A stretch of DNA of 64,000 nucleotides from Neoscytalidium dimidiatum (lineage: Eukaryota; Ascomycota; Dothideomycetes; Botryosphaeriales; Botryosphaeriaceae). Shown here in pieces: positions 12,392-23,358 of this stretch (positions are counted from its first letter, which is position 1; each line of letters starts with the position of its first letter). The stretch covers positions 1,488,001 through 1,552,000 of the forward strand of contig CM074696.1 in NCBI GenBank assembly GCA_037367355.1. The letters are read 5' to 3'. Both the position numbers and the translations under genes were made by a program. A model generated the notes under the pieces. That model was not told the DNA's origin and searched no databases. It worked only from the letters and a program-made list of their open reading frames with translations.

Positions 12392-13550
12392 TCACACACC
12401 CGCCGTCTTCGCCGCCAGGCTACCCGTGCCCCTGCTGCTGAAAATCGCCATGATGCCGAAGCCCACGTAGAACAGAGCCAGCGGATACGCAACGAGGCCA
12501 CGCATACCGCTCATGCGGCCGACGGCGCAGAACATGGCGCTGCTGCTGTACGTGCACCACATGATCGCCGCCGTCGTCAAGATGTAGCCAAACGGTCCGT
12601 CCATAGGCACGACAATGCCAATCAGCGAGGTCAGCACCAGCGGCAGAAGGCAGTATCCCAGGACGGAGGCGGAGCGGGGGAAGGTGAGCGTGGAGGAAAA
12701 GTGCGAGGATGTGGTGGGGTGCGCGGGATGGCCTGCGGAGCCCGCGGTAGCCGGGTCGACGGGCGGCGACATGAGGGAGAGGATCATGTGGAGGGAGGTG
12801 CTGCCGAGGAGCGCGAGGCCGTAGATGTAGCCGAAGTGCACCTTGCCAGACTGCTCTTCCTGTCAGTACAATGACTTCCCCGGGCATGTAGCGCGGAGCG
12901 TAGACTTACGAAAAGCAAGAAGGTGCCGAACAGCAGGAAGAACAGGATCGGGCCCGCCAGGTCCGAGTCGTCCATGATGTGCTGGTCTATCCTCGCCAGC
13001 GGATTCAGCACCGTGAGAGTCTGCCAATTGCGCGCCACCATCGTCAGCCAAAAAACCCTAACCCTAACCCTTCCCCTCCCAAAAAAAAAAAAAAAAACCC
13101 CCCACCCTCCGTCCCCAACCTCCAACATCCCGGACTCACCTTCGTCTTGATATGCCCGAAATTGACCCCCAGCTCCTCCAACAGCGGCGGCTCGCCCTCG
13201 TACCCCTCCGTCCCGAACGCCGCCAGCCAGCCCGTCCGCAGCCCGCCCTGCTCGCCCATCCGCCCGCTCACGCCGGGCACCGCGCCGCCGAACCCGCTCG
13301 GGCCCGCCATCGACCCCGCGCCGCCGAAGCCCGCGCCCGCGTACGCGCTGGCCACGGCGCCGCCGTTGTACGCCTGGAACGGCGTCGTGTGGCCCGACAC
13401 CGGCTGCGACGCGTACGACGACTGGTAGAAGTTGAGGTTCTGCGCCGCCGCCGCCGCCGCCGCCGCCCCCGAGCCCGGTTGGCCGCCGTACGCGGGCGCG
13501 CCGCCGCCGCCGCCTGCCGCGTTGGGCGAGGCGCCGTAGAAGTTCGACAT
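12392..13550 (-). CDS. YIP1: Yip1-family Golgi/ER membrane protein
   Basis: Three exons (13550-13140, 13020-12910, 12859-12392) give 329 aa. Introns are 119 and 50 bp, both in phase 0. The first ~110 residues are Gly/Ala/Tyr-rich and cytosolic. The conserved core starts at PLLEELGVNFGHIKTK, crosses the intron into TLTVLNPLARID and MDDSDLAGPILFFLLFGTFLLF, and continues through GYIYGLALLG, SVLGYCLLPLVL and AYPLALFYVGF. This order of motifs and about five membrane spans match Yip1/YIPF5, which bind Rab GTPases (Ypt1, Ypt31 in yeast) and act in ER-to-Golgi vesicle traffic. Intron 1 contains a short telomere-type repeat next to a long A-run. Confidence 0.92.
13054..13097 (+). repeat. Short interstitial telomere-type repeat plus A17 run in YIP1 intron 1
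   Basis: Positions 13056-13070 read CCCTAACCCTAACCC, i.e. the complement of the TTAGGG repeat used by filamentous-fungal telomeres. They are followed by a pyrimidine stretch and a run of 17 A (13081-13097). The whole block lies inside intron 1 of YIP1 (13021-13139). Confidence 0.9.
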
Positions 13551-14539
13551 GGTGGATTATGGAAGGATGTGTGCGGGTACCGTCCAGGAACAGAGGAGGA
13601 GGTGATGGTGGTGGTACCTGTCGCGAGGAACGAGCAAGGGCGATTGCGCGGGATTCGGAGATGCGAAGGAGGAGATGCGGCGGAAAGGACGGTCGGGAAG
13701 AATGCAACGGCCGGAAAGTCCGTGTGATTGTAGCTAGGCGGGAGGGAGTTGCTATGGTGGTGGTGGTGGTGGTGGTTCGCGGTGTTGGCGGAAAGAGTGC
13801 GGCCTAGCTTAGCTGTCATTGCTCGGGCAAGGTGTTGAAGTGGTCACTTCCAGCAGGTCACGTGCACCTCGAGCTTGCGAGCCTCTTGCGCTGCGCGAGC
13901 CGGGGAAACGCGCAAAGTCTGCTCGCATGACAGCTGAGCTGCATTGGGGACACGGCTAGCTTTGCGTGAATCGTTGTTTCATGTTCGCATGCTCGTCGTT
14001 CGTTTCGAAAGAAGCTCACATCTAACTTGTATGCTCCTGACATCTACCATCCTAGAAACGCAGCGGGGAATGGCTCCTTCCGCTTATGCCTGCCGGAATC
14101 CAACGTGTTCTGTAACCGCCCGCTGATGCCTATTTCTTGTCCAAATGCTGGTAAGATCCAAAAATGCGCCCATGCTCTCTACAAAGCACCCGAACCAATG
14201 CACACCATGTCCGCCAAGAGACTTGCCGCAAACCCAACCGAGTCAGAACGACTGTCCATGCTTCTACGAAGGCCAAATAGAATGCATCATAGATGAAGAA
14301 CTTGTGCCGCAAACCCAAACTTGAATGATTCATCGAAAGTTCCCGGCCGCCCTGCCAAATTCAAACCACCGGAAAAAAAAAAAAAGAAAATGCTATCACT
14401 GAATCTAGGTTGAAATGCTTAATCCACAGGTGAAGGGTATCATCGAAATTTTCATCCACTACTCTCGTCCAGTTTCCCCACAACGTCGTTACTTAGTCGG
14501 CCGTTTTTCCGTTAGTTCTTTATCTCGTGTTCATCATCA
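13551..14539. other. Intergenic region between YIP1 and the OPT transporter
   Basis: Contains the YIP1 promoter, including a GGT/ACC trinucleotide run near 13756-13776, and the transporter 3' UTR. No supported gene. Confidence 0.5.
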
Positions 14540-17500
14540 TCACCATGTGTCGGGGCCAAAATGTTGGCCTGGCTCGACCGTTCGGTACGGGCATGCCTTC
14601 CAGTCGCATCCCTATTTGAAGCCCTGAATTAGCTTGCTGTTTAATAAATTGGGGAGCGGCTAAACCTACCTGCTTGAAGATTTCCGTACCCCACCAGCTG
14701 AACCCCTTGTTGAATCCCGGATAGATGACGCCGAAGAAAACAACGACGACGCCAACAGCAACACCTGAGTCAAGCGCCGCTGATAATGTCATGTTGTATT
14801 TCTTCCACCACGCACTCTTACGAGTTCGGATCAAGTCATTGAAAAGCCAGCAGACAACTGCCCAGACGGAGAAGTTAAGACCAGTTGCCGGAGGGATCCA
14901 GCTGAGACTGCCGAAGAGGACTGGAAGATTGACTTTCCGCCAAATGCTGTGCTTCTGTTTTCGGCCGAGAAGCCAGACGCCCACAGGAGCGATGGCGCCA
15001 AGGAGAAAGGCCCAAACTAGCGGTCGGTACAGAGCTCCGGGCCCGAAAAACCTTGCCGGCCCGACTACGCCCCAGAGGATACTTCCGTTGAAGTGAACGC
15101 GGGCGATTGGGCAGTTGAATCCGTTGATGGCCTCTGGCGTGCAGACGCCGGGGATGTTGGCAAGCATCCAGTTCAACACGCCGATCTGCGTAAGACTCGA
15201 GACGATCGTGGCCGCAAGCTGAAGCGTGAACAGAAGACGTGGTGGGATCTTCATGTAGTGGCCGAGTTTGAGGTCCGAGGAGAATTTCAATCCTTGGGTG
15301 GACGTGATGTATCCATACGTCACAAACACCATGTTCGCAACCGGTCGTCCGGGGAAAACCACGCCGCAGATGAGCTGGCAAATGAGGTAGAGACTGCTTT
15401 GCTGATTCGTGATTGCCATAACAATGCCGATCGGGATGAACAGGATCGTGCAGATGCCCAATGCGAGCAAGAGACCGTACCACGGCAAGTGTATTGGGTA
15501 GCTGCGATAGAATCAGAGACTGGGCCCTCGGTGTGGAACGGAGTAACTCACTATTCAACAACAAACATCCCAATGGCGGTCATGAGAACGCCCGTTAAGA
15601 GATACCAAGTCATCGGCGCGTCTTTGTACCGTCTCATGAGACGATTATGGACATCCTCTGCACCCATCATATTGTCCAAGTCAGGCATCGACGCCGTCAT
15701 ACTGCGGGTCGACTTTCTGTGGCGGAGCGGACGCTCTTCTTGTGGGATTTGCTGATAACCTGGCTGCTCGCTCTGCTCTTTGATCTCCTTCCAAGAGGCC
15801 TTCCATTGCCGAAGGATATCCTTGCCATGCCAGCACGCGGTATGCGAAAGCAGGGCGGTGAGTGCCGCAAATTGCAATGCGTAACTCAGGACATAGGTGA
15901 TCGGCAAGAAAACACGGCTGTAGTTTTCGTACGCCTTTTCATCGAAGAGGAAGTTCTCAGTGAGGATCTTGCTGACATCATATGGTCGGCCAGTGTTATC
16001 GAAGACTGCGGCCGACAAGATGGGCATGTACGAGGAATACATGACGTTCAAATAGTCTAATTGACGAAAATCAGCACGATGTCGCTCCACCAGTAATCGT
16101 TCAGCTTACACATTATGGGAGCCATGATCCACATGACAACAACCAGACCACCAACGATATTCAACGCAGCCCAGAATGGAACGACTAACGGAGACCCAAT
16201 GTAGGCAATCTGAGACCAATCGAAGGTCATGGGAAAGAGACCGAGACCTGATGCAACACCGAACTGAACTACGGTTAGTGATATGTCTAGCCCCTAAAAG
16301 AGCGCAATGATCTCACCAGGTTGGCAACAACGACGTTCTTTGGCGCAAACCACGTGATGACGCTGAAATAGCTCAAAGCAGGGAAAAGGAGGCCGGGAAG
16401 GAAGTAGAATGCTGCAGAGCCTAAAAATACGTAGAGGAAAAACCTCATGCGCGAGATGTGCCATCCATTTGCCGGTGCATTGTCTTGCTTATGCAGAGTC
16501 GAGAACATTGATGTCGAGATGAGGGTCCCGGGCCAGATCATGCCACTCGGCCTTACTAGGAAACGCCTAGTGAGGCCCGCCAGCGCGTATCCGAGGATCT
16601 GAGTTGAAATGGTGAGGAGAATTTGGTAGGTAATGGTGAGTTTTTGGTGATAGAACATGGATTGTTCGACAATGACCTGGGGACGGAATCAGCAACGGCA
16701 GGTTAAAGGATCTCATACAGAGGGCGTACATCGGTAGCGAAGGCAAAACCAAAGGAGACATTACTGCTGATATACACGCAGCAATGCTCCTTCTCATTCC
16801 ACCTGCCTTGTGCTAACCATAGCCGAAAACTCCGCGCCCAACTCCGCTTCTTTTCACCATGCACCGGGTGTGTATCATCGCGGTCCTGAAGGTGAATTGC
16901 ACCGTTTGAGCCGTATTCCTGCGAGTCTGCAGCTCTGTGATGAATTGACCCGTTCGTGAACACTTCTGCAGGGTCATCAGGGCGTTTAAGCAGTTGGTCC
17001 CAAAGTAGGCCTAGGGGATGGACGAGAAGAAGCGCGATGACAGGCGTAATGCTAACGCTAGGGTATCTCAGGGAAAAGAACAGATTTGTTGAAGAGCCAA
17101 GGATGGAGAAGAGCATGGAGAGGATCCACATGCGCGGGGTATTAATGGAGAGGGATGTGTCGTCGGAGGGCCGCACCGCAGCCCGCACCTGAGGGTAGGG
17201 GGAATCATCGGCAGGGCTGTCCTCAGCAGCTTTGTCTTGGACTCCGTCGCCGGCCTCGGAGCCCGCGTCCGGAGAGCTGGCGATCTCTATGGCCTCCGAG
17301 CTGTCGGACTGAGCAGAGTCCGAGGGTGTGTCGTCGACAACGGGCGCAGCAGACGGCATGCCGGCCTTGGCATTGAATCTGCCCTCCAAGCCTGACTCCA
17401 TCTCGCCCTCCAAGCTGCCCACCCAGGCTTCGACGGCAGAGGTGTGCTCGTCTGGCAGACTGAAATTGGGCAGACTCTTCCTACGACTACGCTTGGAGCC

Positions 17501-17764
17501 CTTGTTGTCCAACAGCCGTCCAGTCGAAGCTGTGCGATTGCGCGGCGACTTGCTGGATTCGGCCTCCTCCTCAGCTATGGGTTCGGCGGCGCGCAGCTTC
17601 GAGGGCGCTTTCCGCTTGCCAGCGCGCATGGTGTGGTCGAGGTCATGGGTGTCTTCGTCGGCGGAGCTCTCGTTGCTCGTGCTCAGCATGTTGACGGGCA
17701 GGGCGCCGTAGGAGCCGGTGCCCTGGGCGGGCGAGGAGCGCAGGAGGAGCGGGACCTTGGACAT
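14540..17764 (-). CDS. OPT-family oligopeptide transporter
   Basis: Six exons (17764-16730, 16676-16317, 16263-16110, 16056-15552, 15501-14670, 14611-14540) give 985 aa; introns are 50-58 bp. The start is the ATG at 17764 (MSKVPLLLRSS); an ATG farther upstream only adds a low-complexity Pro-rich extension. Residues 1-210 are a charged, Ser-rich cytosolic region. Membrane segments follow, including NMDP-like family blocks such as SSYMPILSAAVFDNTGRPYDV, LSHTACWHGKDI, QLICGVVFPGRPVANMVF and LNWMLANIPGVCTPEA. The C-terminus GCDWKACPYRTVEPGQHFGPDTW lies in the last 72-nt exon and is typical of the family. OPT proteins are proton-coupled importers of small peptides or metal-peptide complexes at the plasma membrane; the substrate is not predictable here. 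Confidence 0.93.
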
Positions 17765-18662
17765 GGCGGCGGGCGGGTCTGGAGGGGTGGTGAGGCCCGA
17801 GGCGTGGCAGGCGCCGAGAGCGGATGGCGAGAGAGGGTGACGGGGTGAAGAGTGAGAGGGAGGTGGTACGGCGCGGGGCGGCTGTGGGCAGACAGCATTG
17901 GGGAGGTGGCTGCAGTCGCAGGTTGCTTTTTTTGTGCGCCGGGATTGCGGACTGGACTCGCCATCTAGCTTGGGCGCGGCTGAGGCGTGGTCGTATAGAC
18001 GTGGACAGCAGGCTCCTGACGTGGAAGGACAGGCCGGCGCCCTTTCCGCGTAGTCGGAGGCCTGCATGCGACCGGGGCGTCACTAAGAGCCTTAACTGCG
18101 TGACGGACAGCTGCGTGCCAGGCTTCTGGGACGCTTGGAGCCTGAAAACGCCTTCCCATCAGATAACAAGGCTAGATCCGCCGTGCGATAAAGCAGCGAA
18201 AGCCGGAGCGTGACTCGGCGTGGGGGCCTTCCCTGGCCTTTGCAGCGGCACGCGCGGCGGTGAGCAGCGCCCCGGCAGCGATCGCAAGCAAATTTCTTTT
18301 TGCGATCACGCTGCCAGGTCCTGCGTGCCCTGCTCTCCGCACGCGCGCATGACATGCTGCCGTCACCATCCTGTCACATCGGAGCGAGTGTGCTCATACG
18401 GCAGGCCCGTCCCTTGCAGCACCTGCGACCTCGGCCTTTCTTGTCGCTGCGCCGCCTCAGACACCGCCAGCCCGACAGGGCTTCTCAGCGCTCTCAGGGC
18501 CCGCAGAGGCCGCTGCGGCCACTCTGACTTCCCGCGCCTCCCGCCAGTGGTGCTGTTTCTGCCCATCCCACGCTTCTCCTGTCGCAAACAGAGCATCGTC
18601 ATTCGAGATCCTACACCCGTCTACATGCATTCCTACAGGGTCCGCCGTTGTCTGCGCCTAGC
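17765..18662. other. Intergenic region upstream of the OPT gene
   Basis: Holds the OPT upstream region and the 3' UTR of the AAA ATPase gene, both on the minus strand. Open frames seen here are GC-driven and not supported. Confidence 0.5.
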
Positions 18663-20236
18663 TTACTCGGAAGGATTCATCTTCCGCGCCAAATGCGCGT
18701 GCATCGATGCGAGCTCGTCCAAACTCGCGATAGCGCCCTCCAAATCCTCCTTGTTGTAGAGGAATAGTCCCTGGAGCTCCGCAGGGCTCAGCACACCCAC
18801 CAGCCCGAGCTTACGCGCCTTTGCCAGAAACTGTTCCCGGCCCGCGCCGCTGGGATCCGCCTCGCCGTAAAACCGCTCCAGCAATTGCTGGATCTGCCAT
18901 TCTGTTGCCTCTCCAATCCGCACCGTGACATCCACGCGACCGGGCCGAATCAAAGCCTCGTCAAGCCGCTCCACATGGTTTGTCGTCAGGAAAAGTATGC
19001 GCTCCTCGGCGCTAGCCACCCCGTCCATGGCGTTCAGCAGGCCCGAGAATGTGACTGATGCGCCTGAGTATCCCTCCTCGCTAGCTTGCTTGCGGTTGAC
19101 CCATGCCGCGTCTGCATCCTCCAGAAGCACCAGCGTCCGCGGGGGCACCTTGGTTAGCATGAGCTGCAGTCTGTCGTCAGTCATGCCTCGCTGGCTCAAG
19201 TTCAACATGGCGATGTTGAAATTGAGGTGACCCGCAATTGCTTCGATAACCGAGCTTTTGCCCGTACCCGGCGGTCCGTACAGCAAGTAGCCCCTTCGAT
19301 ACGGAATTCCCCGATCGAAGTACCACTCTCGCTTCTGGATGAACTCTTGGAGGTCCTGGACCAAGCGTTCCTTGACACCCTCCTGGAGCACTACCGACTC
19401 GAGCGGCCTCTTCCGTTTCGGCTGTCCAAACTGCTTCCAGTCAAAAGCGTCCGGGACGAGCACAATCGTCTTGCCCTCTTGGTTCAGCTGAGCCATGTCG
19501 TGGGCTTCGGCAAAGAGTTGCTCGAAAACGTGCTTGTGAGCTTGCAGAGTGGTGAGAGTAACCGTCTCAAATGGCTCACCCTGGGCATCCAAATAGGTAC
19601 CCTGGCGTTCTCGGCTAACCATCATCCAAGCATTTTTGTACCGAATAATATGCCTGCCGTGTCCAGGGCGAAGATAGAAATCAGTTACCTGCGCGCCATC
19701 GGAACGCTTGTAGGTCGTGGTGTTGAGCTGAAGGTGGTGCATGCGGGGGGTGATCCGTTGCGCGAGGGAATCGAGCAAACCACGACCCCGAGTATCCCTA
19801 GACGGCCGTTCAGTATTCCTATGCTGGCTGACAGCAAGTTTTACTCCGTACCTTGCAGCCTCCGCAGCGCCTTCTGACCCCAAGGTATGGCCACGATGGT
19901 ACATCCACTGCAGCAGCCACGGATAGGCGTCATCGTTCTTGGTGACTTCCAATTCCACCAGCAAACGACGACGGAGCAGCACAGCACCGCGCTTGATCCC
20001 CTGCTGGGCTAACCGACCGAACGTGGCGAGACCTGCGAGGCCGAAACCCTGAAAACACACCGTCAGCAGCGTACCCTCGCATGTGCGTCGTAGAGCCAAC
20101 GAACAGCGGTAAAGTAGGGATTGCCGGTGAGCTGGGACACGAGCGAGCTCCCGCCATGGTCGGTGCTGGCTCGCAAGGTCTCTGCTAGCTGCTGCTGGGG
20201 TTGTGGCGAAGAGGGCGGCCCATGATTGCGATCCAT
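18663..20236 (-). CDS. BCS1: Mitochondrial Bcs1-type AAA ATPase
   Basis: Three exons (20236-20105, 20048-19852, 19797-18663) give 487 aa. Intron 1 uses a GTTCGT donor, less common than GTAAGT, but its removal restores the conserved block LTGNPYFTAGFGLAGLATFG, which contains the single membrane span and non-cleaved mitochondrial targeting region. The Bcs1-specific domain spans about 70-230. The AAA module has Walker A GPPGTGKSS (284-292), Walker B TLVLLEDADAA (331-341), and LNAMDG and LTTNHVERLDEALIRPGRVD (380-400). Bcs1 sits in the inner mitochondrial membrane and translocates folded Rieske Fe-S protein during assembly of respiratory complex III. Length and motif order agree with that role. 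Its start is 277 bp from that of the RRM gene on the other strand. Confidence 0.93.
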
Positions 20237-20513
20237 CAACGGGCGGGTTTCGCGGTGGTAGAATTGTCGAGCTCCGAAAATTTGGGAATGCGCGACCGGC
20301 GCGCGTCATGGACGCATGGCAGTTGCCAAGCTCAGATCCCGGCGATCCTCCTGCCCTCATGTGGCTTAGGCTGCGGCCATAGCTCGCTTCCCTTTCCAGA
20401 AGCAGGACCCTGGGATGCTGCTGCTGCCGCCGCCGCCGCTGCTGCTGCTGCCCGTCAATTTCAGCTGCCCACTTCGCTCTGTTCTCTCCGCACCGTTGTA
20501 ACTGTACTGCGGC

Positions 20514-22137
20514 ATGGCTTTGCCGACGATGCCTGCTGCCGCGCCTGGCGGCAAGCTCGAGATCGATCGAGAGTACTTCCAGACATTACTCATGCTGCAA
20601 GTCTTCAAGCTTCATATGCTCAGTTAACGCATGCTAACGATGATACAGTGCCAATGTTGTGCGTTTGACGCCTTTTCGCGCGGCACTTCAGGAGCTAATG
20701 AGCTGCAAGGTTCCTTCCTATGACCCGTCTGATCCCACAATGGTGCGAATTAGTGCCACCGAATTCGATGTCCTGGTACGATATGCCGCCCCGTACCAGC
20801 AAGGCGCCTGCTAATTACATTTGCCAACAGACACACAGCGTCAGGGAATACAGTAATTTCTCCTATTTGGCGTCGCTTGAAGAACGTTAACTCGGTGTAG
20901 TTACCCTTCAGGAGAACCTACTCGCAAGTGGACTCCCACCGGCGACTCTCCTAAGGTATCTCCAGTCGCGGACTACGTCTGTCACCGATCCTCAACACAC
21001 AACTGAACACCATGACGCCTCTGCTGCCGCAGCCTCATCGTATACTCGCGGTTCGTTTGGCGGATTCACAGCCTACGGACTTAATGATCAATCCCACACC
21101 GGGGATACGACCCAGCATCCGTCTTCCATGCCACATGAGCTTAACGCCTCCGCTGCCGGATTCACACCAACTTCCTGGGCAAGCCCCATCATCCCTCACA
21201 GCCCAGACATTCCTTCACTCCGTGTGCCTAACCAACTCGACTCTGGCAACTATACCCTTTATGGGCTGGGCGACGGCAACGGTACTGAGGTCCTTGAAGA
21301 TGAGGCAGCCCTCGGACGTGACAACCCACGTCGCGTGGAACGACGTACTCTGAATATGACGGGTCTCTCGCCGGATACCACGCTCAAAGATGTTGTCGAT
21401 CATGTCAGGGGCGGTATGTTGCTTGAGATCTTTCGCTTGAACGACCGTGCCGCACGCGTCTCTTTCTTTCGCGGCAAGGACGCTGAAGCTTTCCGCGCCC
21501 ATTCCAGACGCCATGATATCTACATCAACAACAAACGGGTACGTAGCAGGTGCCTGAGCAGTGAGAGTGCATGGACTCTGACAGTAGTCAGATTGAAGTT
21601 GATTGGTCCGATCGCCAGTTCTCTCCCAACTTCACTACCTATAGCAGGGTAACTAGACATGGCGCTACGCGTGTCCTACGCCTTCGCGACGGTGCAAACC
21701 TGCTTACTGAGAAGATGATCCGGGACGACATGGACCATATTCACAATCTCGTCGTATTGGATATCAAAGTGCAGGAGACGGATTTGATCATACACACTAA
21801 CTCTGTTCAAGGCTGTGGTTATGCACGTAATTGCATGATGTCACGCATGCCATATAGGCTCCTGAGATTCGCTTTCGATCCTGATGACTGTGCCGAGCCT
21901 CTGCCACAACGCACTCGTCCTAACTTTTTCAACGCTATTCAACCAACTTTCAAGCTCGAGTTGAAGCCGAAGAAGTCCGCAAACCTCTACGACATCCTTA
22001 GATCGGAAGCGTCTGAAGACGACGATGGGAACGAGGATGCTCGGTTTCCGGGTTGGAGTGAGAGTGGTCACCATGAAAGTTCATCAGACATCTGTGGACC
22101 TCGTTCTACAGAATCAGACGCCATCAGCTACCGCTAA
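20514..22137 (+). CDS. Two-RRM RNA-binding protein
   Basis: Five exons (20514-20572, 20649-20775, 20831-20852, 20901-21538, 21592-22137) give 463 aa. Introns are 76, 55, 48 and 53 bp. The first has an excellent CTAAC branch site; exon 3 is only 22 nt. An alternative read through intron 1 hits a stop. An N-terminal segment (about 20-90) of conserved-looking helices precedes a Ser/His/Thr-rich linker. RRM1 (about 215-290) contains VERRTLNMTGLSP and a degenerate RNP1 RAARVSFFRGKDAEAF; RRM2 (about 310-400) contains TRVLRLRDG and MDHIHNLVVLDIK, then the tail YARNCMMSRMPYR. This combination resembles fungal Mrn1/Nrd1-like mRNA-binding proteins that repress differentiation genes; orthology is inference. 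The C-terminus is acidic. It shares a short bidirectional promoter with BCS1. Confidence 0.8.
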
Positions 22138-23358
22138 TTCGTCCGTGATCAACCGCGACTAGCTCAGAATGTTATCATGCGGAAGCTCACTCGATGCCCA
22201 AGCCACAGCCAATCGCTGCTTCTAAAAGCTCGGCGTACCAACGACCGTCGGCAAGTCCTCAATGAGTTATTACATCATACCGTGGCAATCAAATCTCTCT
22301 TTCGTTACACTGTTCCAGGCTTCAACTGCTTCGAACAGAGAAGGTCACGAGAAAGGTGGCGTCGTTCAGTTGCCTTGGGCCGTGGTCTACTAATTTGGAA
22401 ATCAATCTTCCCTGCGCTTTGCTTTCATCCACTATTAATTTACAAGCATAGCATCAATACCCCTTAGCATGTCAGGTAGTCAGAATCAACTTCGTAAGTA
22501 CAATAACGGAATTTCATGCATTACTCTTTTTCGCTCTACTACAACAGGACGATGCGTGAGGGTAACTCCGCCTACACAGAATACCTTGGCTGGAGAGACC
22601 CAACAATTAGTGCAAGGCATCACTCGCTCCGGATGATCCGGAAGAACGACGTTGAGCTAACAGCACGGGCGGTCATATCTGATCCACTGGCCTTCGCGCC
22701 AAACTCCAATTCCCGCTCTTCATTACGACTGAGACCCGGCTTCCTGAGAACGGCAAAGGCCAAGTGATTAGGCACTAGGCCTTCGCTCTGACAATACGCA
22801 GCGATTCAACGCGTACGAAGATTGGCGTGGGCTACGTATACAGGGCGAGCGTCGTAACCGTATTCGGAATCCTGGACCCTAGCAGGGTTTGAGTGCAGTG
22901 CAGATGCGAAGGGGTGGAAGCAAGTATAAATGGTAGCGCCCGGCCAGATCGCAACTGGGACATGCTGATGCATGATGGGGACTAATGGGCAAAGTCTTAT
23001 GTACGTGATTCGCTATCATGGCTTCGCTGAACAATCCAGACCCTTGCGGAAAAGAGATGGCACTGGAGATGGTCTCGGATCCATCTCGGATTCACGCACT
23101 ACAGCCGTTCGCATTGTCGGTCTCGTAGTCGGGTCTGACTTGTCGGCAAGCCCCAAGCGCTTTCCAGACCCAACTATCTGCCTACAGAAGTAATTTGGCT
23201 TTGACCAAAGGCTTAGCAAAATGTCTTCGCGCATCTTGTCTCTTGCGCCAGGTGGGAACTGCCGCGGGGTCCTCAGCCTTATCTGCAGCCGTTAAATACC
23301 AGGTCCTCCCGCCTTTTCCGTCACGAACGACCATCCACCGCTCTCGGGTGGTATCCGA
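22138..23358. other. Intergenic region upstream of the glycosyltransferase gene
   Basis: Contains the RRM-gene 3' UTR and the upstream region of the glycosyltransferase gene. Several 70-95 codon frames occur but none has a recognisable domain or good splice sites. Confidence 0.5.

Noticed and set aside
18663..20360. Single-exon 565-codon version of the Bcs1-like gene
   Set aside because: It includes two introns as protein and lacks the LTGNPYFTAGFG block; the three-exon model gives the expected length.
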